This document shows positions 47,609 to 58,700 of a stretch of 64,000 nucleotides of DNA, one piece after another; position 1 is the first letter of the stretch; each line of letters opens with the position of its first letter. A program made the position numbers and the translations under genes. The stretch spans positions 44,159,735 to 44,223,734 of the forward strand of contig OU342636.1 in NCBI GenBank assembly GCA_910589415.1, given 5' to 3'. The notes beneath the pieces were generated by a model that did no database searches, had not been told where the DNA came from, and worked only from the letters and a program-made list of their open reading frames with translations. The stretch is from Malachius bipustulatus. Its lineage: Eukaryota; Arthropoda; Insecta; Coleoptera; Melyridae.

Positions 47609-47873
47609 TTTTTTTTTTTTTTAAATGACCACATGCAACACGACGCTACTAATTCTTCCTAGAGACAACTTCGCCCGACATGAAGCCTCCTTCATGAAAC
47701 AATTTGACGTCGCTTAAAATAATATAATATATTATCTTAAGTTTAAATAGATAGCTGCGGCAGATGGGGTTCCCCTTCCTCCTTCCATCAAAGTACTTAA
47801 GACGCTCAAGCTCAACGTTACTTAGCTTCGGTGATCTGATGCCTGGTGTGTCCAACGTAGCTTTGCTACACGG
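47609..47873 (-). mobile_element. 5S rRNA-derived SINE candidate
   Basis: Read on the minus strand, a 5S rRNA-like head of about 120 nt (47873-47751) is followed by an unrelated body of about 125 nt (47750-47625) and a 14-nt poly(A) run (47622-47609). Head, body and tail is the architecture of a SINE of the 5S-headed class (SINE3-type). The 5S internal promoter words would allow RNA polymerase III transcription. No clear target duplication was found, and only one copy is seen in the window, so a one-off 5S retropseudogene is the alternative. Confidence 0.65.
47751..47873 (-). pseudogene. 5S rRNA-like sequence
   Basis: Minus-strand words match the 5S internal control region in order. ACGTTGGACACACC corresponds to ACGTTGAATACACC-type sequence. 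GATCACCGAAGCTAAGTAACG (47816-47836 on the plus strand) is the A-box region, and AAGTACTTTGATGG (47785-47798) the intermediate element. GGAAGGGGAACCCC is a weak C-box region. Spacing from GATCACC to AGTACTT is about 6 nt longer than in a real 5S gene, and the terminal stem is not preserved, so it is not a functional 5S gene. Confidence 0.75.
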
Positions 47874-48914
47874 TTCGTTTCAGAAAATGTAGACGCATCC
47901 TCACTCAGATTAATGAAGAAATCGTGCGCACAATTTACATCGGGGGTGCATTAACTGAACAATGTATTATGAAAACGATAGGAAGACAAAGGCCTCGACT
48001 TCGACAGGCCCAGTGCCGGCGACAATGGTCGAGCGTTTCACGGCCTGCTGGATTGCATTGTGTGAGATTATAAATGAAAATCTCAAACAAATGACTGCTG
48101 ATCGACTACCGTCGCTTGCTGGGTGACGTCATTCGCGCAGTGCTAATAAGCGATATGGTGTAAGGGGAGATCCGGATTTGAACTAAATCCCCATTCCATA
48201 AATTTAATTTAGGACTGATATCTGTTAACACTGCCTACTACGAGAAGGGTTGATACGAAATCCCCAGACCCAGAAGTGATGAAGCTGTACTATTTGGGTT
48301 CGAGTGAAACTGCTTGAACGTATAAGCAAGTTGAATGAAAAGGAAAGAGGGAATCGATCCTTAATGAGTTAACCTCATCTGACTGGTTATCCGTGTTGTA
48401 ATTTATCACCTTTAATTCCGATCAATCAAGTCTCTGTCATGAGAAAATGGGATGCCGACAAACGAGCCAAATGAAAGTCAATTGTTGTTGAAACGGAAGG
48501 ATTGACAATCATAGTGGCCCTTCAGAGATTAATTTTGAAAACAGATACCGATTGTTTCATTTCCGGTACGTACCTACTCGTACTTACCATTTTATGTGAA
48601 TAATTGGGCTTTGTATTTTATGTGATTGCCTATCCATGTTTTCTCTCTCAATTTCTCTTCAAATTTTTAACACATTAATTTGAACACTGTTTTCCCTCTA
48701 AATGAAATGTAGCAATTATAATTTCATCAGAACCTCAATTTATCGATTTTATTGCGATAGCTTGTTGAGTTAAGATGAAGGGAGTGAAAAGGAAATAATT
48801 GTTGATAAATTAGACAGTGGATAACGGTGAAAGCATTTTATGTCAAACCGTCAAAAAACGGACAAATTATTAGTGGAAAGAAGAAGTCAAGGAGAATGAA
48901 CTAATACATGTATA
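47874..48914. other. noncoding with GC-richer patch
   Basis: No gene recognised. 47980-48180 is GC-richer and includes a perfect cAMP-response palindrome TGACGTCA at 48124-48131. Confidence 0.45.
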
Positions 48915-49395
48915 TACAGGGTGTATATATTTTAAAGATCTTTCTTAGGAAGTGTTTACACCTAGATATAAATTACACACCTGTATATAAAGTACACACC
49001 TGAATATAATTTTTTTTTCATTTATTTAGTCTATGGAATCAGCCTGTGAAGTTTGGCCAACCTTACAGTAAGCACCCTGTATATGATAGAAAATCTCGAA
49101 ATTTGAAAAACGCGATTTTCACTTGCCTATAACTCATAAACCATTAAAGTTAAACTATAACTGTAAAGCCAGTCTTTTCTCTTCTCAGGGAATCTAAAAA
49201 TGCAATAACAGAAGAGTATTCCATTTATTAACATAATTTTGATATGACACTCTCGTATGGGACATTCGGAATAGTCCAAAATTGTTTTAAATTATGGGTA
49301 TTGTGACTATGTAGGTTTCCGTTTTAAAGAAAAATTTATTGGGTACGGTTTATTAGGTTACAAAGACCGAAGCGTCCATGGCGCCTCACCCTGTA
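48915..49395. repeat. TACAGGGTG...CACCCTGTA repeat
   Basis: Begins TACAGGGTGTATAT (48915) and ends GCGCCTCACCCTGTA (49395), with a further CACCCTGTA at about 49075-49083. The segment 49095-49300 is the reverse complement of part of the element at 12.5-13.2 kb: GCGATTTTCACTTG, ATAACTCATAA, CTTCTCAGGGAATCTAAAAA, TTTTAAATTATGG. The structure looks composite, with two adjacent copies or nesting. Noncoding. Confidence 0.6.
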
Positions 49396-50184
49396 GACAA
49401 CAAGCAATACCCTTTCTCTATCTATCTATCTATAAGTTAGTAAAATTGCTTGAACTTGCATGGGTTGTTCTTTAGTTTAAAGCTAAATAAGTTGCTAAAC
49501 ACACTACACGCTTTGAAAAACCTAATCAAAACTAACCTAATCTAAATGAATTTTCTTTCCAGGTAAGGAATGCTATAATTTTCGAGACCAGCAGTACAAT
49601 AGGGGTAAGCCAATTCATTATTTCTAACGATAAAGTACACTTGCTATAGGAAGATGTACTGTACTTTCTAGTACTAGTACTACGCAATGATTTACTCTCA
49701 AAAACTCATTTATTCTATTTAAATAGTTAGTCACGCTTTTTTAGGTTAATTAATTAAGAAGATTCGAAGGACCAGGGGAACTAATTTGGGGAAAAATTAA
49801 GGGATATAACATATAGGATAAGAATAATGCACCTACCTTAAAACACATCCCATGTAGACAGCTTAGAGCTTTATTGAACGACAAGGGCAATACGGTCGCG
49901 TTGCAGGGTGCGAAGAGGATTCGCTCGGTTCTCGTACAGGTGCACACCGGACCGTGGTTTAACTTGAATTCTTCGTAGATTAGCTACTCTACTGCAGTGC
50001 CTTTGACCTGGGCGCACACACTGTTGTCCATTTCCCCTCCCGTAGTGCATAATTCAAAAACGGAGGGGAAATTATGGGCAAAGGATTCACAGGAACGGAA
50101 CACCTAGTTTAACTGTGCTAAACACCTAAGTATAAAGTGCCTACCTACCTACCTATATCTACCGTTAGATTATTTTACAGAGTG
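49396..50184. other. noncoding stretch
   Basis: No gene recognised. 49890-50060 is GC-richer without identifiable motifs. A CTAC(CTAC)n run lies near 50140-50160. Confidence 0.45.
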
Positions 50185-50985
50185 CCCCAAAATAGAGGGA
50201 ACAAACTTCCACGATAGAATTTTTATTTAATTTTATTCTTAATGAACTCATTGTCTAAAATGGATACCGCTTAGCGAAATGGGTTCATATTCTTTCAGGA
50301 AATTTTTTGTGCCGTTTTTCTATTAATTAGTCTAATATCACAGCATGTTGTTGTGTACATTTGAACCAGTGATTATACATACCCCTAAATTTTTACGCCA
50401 CTGGATAAATTTTGTTTTTTTGATATAATATTTTCCAGAAGCTACACTTTTCTGGTAAGTACAAAAAGTGCATAATTTTGATATGTAAATTCTCAATAGT
50501 TTTTGTAAAATTATGTACAATAATTGAAAAGATCAAAATTCCTGAAAAATCACAACATTTTTCAAAAAGTTGGAAAAATATAAGAAAGACGCCTATAACT
50601 TTCTACCACTCTCGAATATCTTAATTTTCAACGTCTCAAAAACTATAGAGAATTAACATAATATACCTTGTGCGCTTTTTGTACCAGACATGTCTAGCTT
50701 TTGGAAAAATATGTCAAAATCAAAATTTATGCAGTGGCGTACAAATTGGGGGATACGCATATTGGATTCCTATCTACCGTACGCCCCTAGCTCAAGGTAA
50801 ACACACAGGTAATTATTGCAGTAATACTAGACCAATTAATATAAATATGGCACAAAAAAATCCATTAAAAAACATTTACCCGTTTTGGAATTCGGTATAC
50901 AATTTTTTTTTTTTACATTGAACACTCTGTAACTTTAATAATACTTATTTTAGAGAATGGATTCATTAAGACTTTTTGGTCCTAA
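50185..50985. repeat. long foldback (inverted) repeat
   Basis: The left arm (about 50215-50520) and right arm (about 50590-50975, reversed) share ordered blocks. These include TCTATTAATTAGTCTA / TATATTAATTGGTCTA, TTTACGCCACTGGATAAATTTTG / GTACGCCACTGCATAAATTTTG, TTTTCCAGAAGCTA / TTTTCCAAAAGCTA, GTACAAAAAGTGC / GTACAAAAAGCGC and AATTCTCAATAGTTTTTG / AATTCTCTATAGTTTTTG. Arm identity is about 70% by eye and the central loop is about 70 bp. It is a foldback or MITE-like element; ends and target duplication are not resolved. Confidence 0.7.
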
Positions 50986-52009
50986 AATTAAGTAAATAGT
51001 CTACCATCGAAGTGAGTCCCCTTTATGTACATCCCCCCCTCTCCCTTTATGTACACAAATATTGAAAATGCTAGTTACGCCACTCTGTGCAGAGATGGAA
51101 AGTATTTCCAAACAATTATTTAATGAAGCTTACCACAAATATCTTTTACAGCTGTGAATTTTATGTTAGGTGTAATTTAAGTTACTTATCTCCATATTTT
51201 TGGCATTGAGTAATTATAATTTAAGTGAAAAATAGACAACTTCCCCAGATCAAATTTGTCAAAAGGAAATAAAAGGGATATCTCAGCTGACATCCACTGT
51301 CAAAATTCATTTTCATTGGCTTATCGACTAAAACTTCAAGATTATAACAGGAGAAGTCAGGGGACTTTTCATGGCCAACCGCGATCCGAACAGAGTTGTA
51401 ACAGGCTAACTCTTCCTCGTCGTAATCATTATTCCAACAATTTAACATTGACTTAATGGTTGCATGTTACTCATTCTAAAAAGCCATAGTTTACTACAAT
51501 AGGTCAATTACTTTAAATAAAACCCTCGTTTCTATTCCGTTAGTGTAGGAAATTATCAATTCAAATCGAGGAAGACCGCTTTTTAAATTACCAAAACAAT
51601 GCCATCGGGCCCTGAAGGGAGCCAGGGACAGTGCGTTCCGCAATTGAAACATCAAAGCTATCAGTAATGATAATTCAATCTAATGATAACTGTAGCTCTA
51701 GGATGACTAGCTATATGTGTAGATGGAGACGGGCTTCGAGGGGGTGTAGTGATACTAGTTAGTAATTCCCCAGCCACGAGTTCATCCACTGGGAGCGGGT
51801 AGGGTACGCCATTCCTAACCCACCCTCTCTAAGGCTAAAACACTGCGTGGTTGCCACAAGAGAGCATCTATCCAAAAAAAAATCAATAAAACGTACAATT
51901 TATATCTGCTATCTTCTATTTTATAAAAATAGAGATAATTGACAGTATTTGTATATTGTCAAAAACTCTCAGTTTTCAATAGTCTAATTTTTTGTACATT
52001 TTTAATTGA
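50986..52009. other. noncoding, one poly(A)-ended GC-rich segment
   Basis: No gene recognised. About 51720-51881 is GC-richer (GGGCTTCGAGGGGG ... CCCACCCTCTCT ... GTGGTTGCCACAAGAG) and ends in a run of nine A, suggesting the 3' end of a retroposon of unknown kind. Confidence 0.4.
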
Positions 52010-52345
52010 CCAAATGCATCTTAAATGCGATCAATTATTTCATGTCAGCAAATGCAAAACGTTTTTTTATGATGTAAAACGGATGATTCGAAAACAAATG
52101 CTAAAAGTTTTTCCTCTAGTTTAGATATTGGTGTGCTATTCAATCTTGGTGTGCTATATGAAACTGGTGCGCTGTAAATTTGTGCATTTCGATGCAGCAT
52201 GTTGGTTGCAGCATCAAAATGCATATGCTTTTCTGTATTCACACCATGCATCTCATAGGAAAAAGCAGCATTCGCATGGATATGCGAAGAATTAGATCGT
52301 GTTCCATTTTCATTCCTGATTAAGATGCATTCGTAGTGAAAACGA
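52010..52345. repeat. cluster of ATGCAT/GCAGCAT words
   Basis: More than ten occurrences of ATGCAT, ATGCAA, TGCATT, GCAGCAT or ATATGC in about 330 bp, in both orientations and without regular spacing. Resembles a degenerate simple repeat or a POU/octamer-type site cluster. A minus-strand frame of 108 codons across it (52371-52045) has no known motif and is rich in His/Met/Ala because of the repeat. Confidence 0.45.
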
Positions 52346-53794
52346 AGGGATATTTGTGTAGTTTCACTCAACAGTTTTCAAAAACATGTTGTGCCATAAG
52401 TATGTGATGTCTGAAAAATGTCAGTTCAACAAATGACGTTGGAAAATAGCAGTGAATATGAATTTCGCAGTTTTATCATGCAGTAGTAAACTGCATTATT
52501 GTAAACATGTGTGCAATTTTTTATATCGTTTTATTTTAATTATACTATTATTACTATGATTATTATTATTATCAGTATTATTGTATTAAATATAAGTAAT
52601 ATTGTTTTAAATTTTTAGAAAAAAATTTCAAAACCAATCATTTGTCAGAAATTTGAAAATATAACTCCAGTCATATATTTTGAACTTTGATGAATATGGA
52701 CATAAATGTATATTCATTAATCTCAAGTTGCTGGCTAGGTATGTTCAAATGTCATAGCTAATCAAAAAAGACAACTTAATTTCAGACAATTCAGGCCCAG
52801 TTATTGAACATTACTTGTGTCTGGAATTATTATACCAATAACAAAGATTTGAGATGAATTAATTGACTTTTATCATTTTAGTGTAACAGAAAAGAGCAGT
52901 TAATAGGACAGTTAAAATGATAAAATAATTTTATGCCTGTGACAGATTTATTAAATTAAAAGTTTATGCTTTGATTAGAATGGACGCGCGTTATCATGAA
53001 AATCACCCTCATATGCCATGTGATTCAATTTGATAAATTAATGACAGGAATTTGTTTATTACAGCGAATCCTATTCTGAATATGAGGGAATAATCCCTTC
53101 AGAAAATATTTTACCACCAAAAAAATTACGTACCTACTTAACTGATGAAACTTTTCAAGAATCTCGTGTTAATTTCTGATTTACCTACTACATAACTTAC
53201 AGATTTAATATAATAATAAGGTTCTTGAAAATTTCTAAATAACTCATCGAAAACCAAACTTTGCTATTTCAAATCATCTTGCTCCAGTTCCAGTACCTAC
53301 AACATTTTGATTTTATGGTGGTAGAGGCAATTTCTGAGATAAACAAATCCTTCAGGTACAAGATCATTGAAAAATTAAACTAAGTTAAACTGCAAAAAGT
53401 AAAACTATAATGGTCAAAAAATTTACATATTTTTTGTCCTTTACACCAGGATGTCCAACGTAAGCTCCCTCTTGTTGATGTAAGATTACTAAATTCTTGC
53501 ATTTATCACGTAATTGAAAAATTGTTACTTACATCAGAAATGTAACATTTCTGATAATATTTTACTAGTATCCCATTTTTTTTAACAATCCACTGTCGGT
53601 GATTCATGCTAGATAGAATTACAAAGATTTTCTCAAAACTGGTTATTGAATTGTTGAGGGGAAAATGAGTTTATGAGGTAGGTGCTTTAGGATTAGACCG
53701 GCTCTTAGGTCGCATCCAGGGGCTTTGCAGATATTAACATTTTTCTCATTTTTGCTCTAATTTGTGCTGGTTTAAAAGGTGGAGGGAGATCTTT
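52346..53794. other. noncoding stretch
   Basis: No gene or repeat structure recognised; AT-rich. Confidence 0.5.
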
Positions 53795-54085
53795 GACACG
53801 AAGCGTAAACCAATTCCTGGATATCGTTGTCTCTAACCTGTAGTAGTGTTGATCAGCTATGTTTCTTGATCTTTGCCATCTTCTCCGGACTCGACTTTTT
53901 TTGGCAATTTCGGAACGAATGTCAGATGGTTTGCTAATTTTACCACTTATTTGACAAGGATTTTGAGGTTTTTCTTGATCTATATCGGTGTGGCATCTGA
54001 TTCGTAGACTGATATCGTATTTTCAAAAATATAAGATCGAAATGTGTTCAAATCAGTGGTTTTTGATGTTGAGCTTTGGTGGAAG
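53795..54085 (-). pseudogene. jockey-type non-LTR fragment (EN-RT linker)
   Basis: On the minus strand PPKLNIK and TTDLNTFRSYIFENTIS (about 54085-54020) resemble the end of the jockey endonuclease domain (PxLxIKxTNWxxFRxY). They are followed by KPSDIRSEIAKKSRVRRRWQ and RSRNIADQHYYRLETTISRN (about 53950-53810), the basic linker (LIAEKRRARRRWQRTR-type) before the RT. The two parts are in different frames, with stops between. The RT that should follow at lower coordinates is missing. Fragment only. Confidence 0.6.
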
Positions 54086-54948
54086 TAGTTTACTTATAAC
54101 GGTCGTGCTTATACTAATGATAACCACATTTTCGGAAGAGAGACCAAAGCAATTTTCGATTTGAGAGTTCCTGCAAGGAATCCGCTGGCGAGTATATGGG
54201 TTTTCTGTTAGTGAAGAAGTTTAGGTTGATGTCGGACATGGCACGAAGGAGGTACCTACATTTTGTGTTCATGAGCCCTCTAAACCACACTGGGTATGTT
54301 TGACATTCCAGTTTCCACCACTAACGCATTTGCCATTATTGCTAGTTTGGCAGAAGTACTTGTATTCCTTAGATGGTATACCTACTGGGCCATGGTACTG
54401 GGTATATGGCGGAAAGCTTTGAATTTACATAGTGATATCTACTTCAGTAGTTGTATTTTGTTTGTCCTAAAGTTGGATGTTCGTTATGGGATATGGCTGA
54501 GCGAGTGATTACGAGTATTGCTGAAACCCAGCGAGAGATGTGATCTGGACGGGATACAGATTCACTGGTGTGGTATTAAGAATACTGTTTCATTAGTGAA
54601 GTGTGTTTCGTATAACTTATGAGGATGATATCCATTTTTTATGTTTTCAACCCTTACTAAGAACACATGTATCTGAATTCGTTTATAAATTCTCTTGGTT
54701 ATTCTCCAATATTTGTAGGGTGGATATTTTGGTTTCGTGGTGGTGCTGATACGTCTGCATAATGAGGTTATCGAGTCGTTGCATATGCTAGGTTTTTCAA
54801 GCAGGTGCTCGATGTATCTGGTGTGGGTTTGTGAATATTATAGTTCAGATTGTTAAAATTTAAATCATACATGCACAAATTTTTATACTTCTACTCCCAA
54901 CACTTCTCCATATAAAAATACCCTAACCTTCTCGCGCCTCACCCTGTA
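54086..54948. other. unassigned, ends in CACCCTGTA repeat
   Basis: May hold further decayed jockey endonuclease sequence near 54090-54300, but nothing convincing. The end CGCGCCTCACCCTGTA (to 54948) matches the tip of the repeat at 49395, so a TACAGGGTG-type element probably inserted at the end of the LINE relic to its right. Its other end was not fixed (a TAGGGTGG near 54717 is a candidate). Confidence 0.4.
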
Positions 54949-55740
54949 TAGCCAGTGTATTTGCTTGGGACCAATGCTCCAAGTTCTTCCACAGATTTTT
55001 TGCAACTCAATAAGGAGAGCTTTGCTCTGTGGATGATGTTTTCCAGATAGGCGTTCCACAGTATTAAGAGTAACATCCATATATTTAGCTTCTTCCACAA
55101 GTTGTGTATATAATTTCTACTAGAAGAGTGGGTGAATCTTCTTCTTCTGGTAAAAGGTACTGTAACAGTTTCACGAGGATTGGACATCTTTTCAATCTTT
55201 CACCATCGATATGTAATTTGTAAAACCGCTTGAAGGATACTAGATGTATAGTCGCTTTAAAGTTTTATTTGATAAGAATGACAAGGCCATCAGCATATTG
55301 CTTGGACATAAACTCTTCATAAAGACAGAATCGATAGCAGGTCTTCTACAAGGAGGGCACCCCTTCGTCGGCCCGAAACTGACTTCAATTCCTCCCATCG
55401 AAGTTCTTATCGTCCCGTTCTCTGGTATATTCCGGATTCGGCCTTTTATGATCGGATATATTCCTCTCGAAGCTGCTGCTTCATAAAGTGAGTCTAGTAA
55501 TGCATTGTTGAATTCTCCTTCTATGTCGAGAAAGACTCCCACCGTGATCTCTTTGTCATCAATGGATTTGGCGATTTCCCCAGATTCCCCACAGATTTTT
55601 ATGTGGCAAATCAGCTGATGAAAATACAGCAGCCTCTCTTTTGCAACCTAGACTTTTCATTATGAATAACGTAAGACTATGGGATCCGAGCAGCTTAGGA
55701 TATGGTTTTTATGTACTTGCTATGTACTTGCACGATCTAG
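54949..55740 (-). pseudogene. non-LTR retrotransposon relic (RNase H-type)
   Basis: Reading from 55740 downward on the minus strand: SLTLFIMKSL (RPISLTSF-like), EIAKSIDDKEITVGVFLDIE and GEFNNALLDSLYEAAASRGI carry the first RT Asp. IRTSMGGIEVSFGPTKGCP is followed by a deletion that removes the usual GCPQGGVLSPLLW. The YADD-equivalent zone is mutated. SNPRETVTVPFTRRRRF, AKYMDVTLNTVE and KICGRTWSIGPKQIHWLY (to 54949) form the thumb region. The relic stops exactly where a CACCCTGTA-ended repeat begins. It is the same type as the relic at 42-44 kb, and closely similar DNA blocks are visible (compare 54958-55070 with 42950-43065). Confidence 0.85.
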
Positions 55741-58700
55741 GTTAATAGGTTCATAAAAAGACATTTGAACCTTTGGTTTATTTAGTTTTTGAATTGGAAG
55801 GACTTTTTCTCCAAACTACTAGAAATAGTTTTTTTGCCCATTAAAACTGGATATTTCCAGGTGTGTCTGCAGATAAATTGGTGGTAGATTCTTAAGAAAA
55901 ATATTAGGTATCTCGTCAGGGCTCGTCACATGCAGCACTTTAACTATGTTTTAAATTAATTTTCAGAAGTGTATTTTATTTCTACTAATGTTGAGTTAAA
56001 TAAAATAACATTTACGCTGTTTGAGTGTTCCCAAACTCTAAGTTTTACTTGGCACCTGACTCCGGAAAGTTATACAAAATCACATTATAACATCGTTGGT
56101 TGCGGTCTTCAATTTCAGAAATCAACTTATTAACGTTAAGTCCAAGGTGGTTCCTGAATCCTGATGACGGAGTGATCTGCTTCTTATCAGTCGACGTATA
56201 GTCGTCTCTATTTCGCTTGAATAAGTTCTCATAACACTAATCTCCATGCCAATTTCCAAGGCGTCCAATCTAATATTAATTTTAGAAAATTCCGGAGAGA
56301 TTACGTACATAATGGTGGATTTAAATGTCTTAATAAACTGGAGTGTGCCTTGCAGTGTAGTGTGTTTGAAAGATCGGAAGTTTAAACTGGCTTTCACTTA
56401 CCCTCAGAGTGGTAGTTCATTATTATACCGGTCGGAAATTAGTCCTATTTAAATACGTCGAATTTAATAATAATCATTTTTTTTTAGCTGCTTCCAGAAG
56501 TTATTGTTTCGTCATAACATAAAAACGAAATTTACCTGAAGTTAAGAAACTAAAGTTCGCATAGGGTATATCAATGCTATACTTATCATTTGTACGAATA
56601 GGTTGAATACCTACCAAGTTTCTAAATTTTTCAAAATGCAATTAAATTAATTAAATCTTGCCCATCAGTCCCTTTCACGGCGAAACCGATGGTTCCCTGG
56701 ATGGTCGTATATGAGAACCGACAATGGCTAGAAAGGTCATTTATCCTTTTACTTGAATAATATTGTTACCTACACGTTTCCCTTGCAGATGCAGATAGTA
56801 AATCAAGTGTCTCCTGCAAAATTCGTTACAGGCCGTATTAGTTCGCAGCAGTGGCAACTCCCCATACAAATGGATTCGTCATGATGTGTGCAAGACATTA
56901 TTTACTCCTAGCACACTAAGGTTGCTGATTCATCATCGTTACATCGTTTCTCTCATTGTATGCTCCACTCGCAAAGCGTCAGGTAATGTTCCTCCAGGAA
57001 CGCGCCATTATCCTTGCATATTGCCTGCCATAAATCCTCATGTTTTGAATTTGTTCAACTGCTAAATTCATATAGCAACGTCGTCTGATGGTGGAATTCG
57101 CCAAAGTGGTGCAATGTGTCTAATGCGACGTGGCATGTAGTAGAAAATTGGACATTTTATATGAGAACGCATTTTGTTGATTAGATATTAGGTATCGTGT
57201 AGGTATAAAAAAAACAAGTCGAGAAGAATTGTTATACACCAGGACGCACCAGGGTGACTTCAAAGTAACTTAGTAGTGTCATATTTACCGGTTAAGATGA
57301 AAAATGAAGAACGGTTGCACTGGAGCTCTCGAGTGTGAATTATCGAGTTCAAGTTACGGTTTTTTGTTTTTCCAAGATTCTTACTAAAAGGGGATAACTT
57401 ATTTGTTTTTCTGTCTATTAGACTATTCGGAATAACACGTGCTATAGGCTGAAAACAATAGGTACTATCTCTCCACTGATAGTTTTCCGTTGTCAGGCCA
57501 CACTGATTCTGACTAAACAATTTCATTTAATTCGATTTCATTCGTACATTTATTTCTAAGTCGAACCAGATGTGGTATCGCAGTTCGTGTCAGTGCCGTG
57601 TTATGAGGAATAATGAATATCCTACAAATATATTATTTCGACAAGTTATTGACGAAGTAGAGCCTTGCAACTTTTTGATAACAAATATTATATAATGCAA
57701 GTAAATAAGAATGATAATAATTATTGTTATCATCATGATAGAAATATCATGTCACCTACCTGCTGGTTGCCATTTAAAAGAAAGAATAACACCTCCATTT
57801 TCTTATTTGCAAGTAAAATATTCCAGCAATTTAACCACAAGACCACGTACTAGGGAGTTCAATCGTTTCCCAGGCAAAACAAGGAAATAGATTTTTAAGC
57901 ATTCGCGCAATTAACAAGTTACTCACAGTTTATCACACCGTACAATAACACAGGTAATTCTGCTAATTTCGTATTAAAAACGTTTCAAATCACAACACAA
58001 ACCTTATTAGTATATTATTTAGCGCTGACACTGACACTACTGACAGTAGCGACGACAATCTTATCGTAATATCGTATCAATCTAAGCGTATCAAGACGCG
58101 AGAGTCGATACTTCCGTCTCACTCTCGCTCATCTTTTTAGAATTGCTGACGATTCAAACGTATTTCTGACAATACGTCCCATTTTAACTCGATTGACTAT
58201 GCAATGCAATAGAAGGAGTAAGAAACATAACGAGATGATGTATCCTTAGTTATCACAACAGACAACTCTCAGTGTACAGACTTTACCTACTTTAATGAAA
58301 AAGTGATAGATTTGAATGATGGTAAACGTACATTTCAAAAGTACGAGGACAGCCAAGGTAAAATGTTTAATTTTATGTGACCGTCTACTAGACAGAAGCA
58401 ATAAATTGATAGAACCGCGTAAATCTTTCAATTTAGAGGATCTCATACCGTCTTTCGTTGCCGTTCATATTCAGTATAACTGCTGAGGGTGTAGGTTTAT
58501 TTGGAAACATCCCCGAACACATGATACAGTATTGATATGGGGTTGTCCTCGATGCATATAATTTTATTAGGCTGAAAGGTTATGGAACCCTAACGATAAA
58601 TCTTTGCCAGTATCAATTTCGCTTTAAATTTATATGTGACGACACACGGTATAGACGATATATTTTAGGGTGAAGTAATTTTGCTTTTAGTCAACCCTAA

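Noticed and set aside
47649..47855. 68-codon minus-strand frame that looks protein-like
   Set aside because: It coincides with the 5S-like head and is better explained as rRNA-derived sequence.
48290..48315. GGGTTCGAGTGAAAC as a tRNA B box
   Set aside because: No A box at the proper distance and no cloverleaf could be drawn.
56122..56397. 91-codon minus-strand frame
   Set aside because: No recognisable family or repeat; could be chance in 4.5 kb of noncoding DNA.
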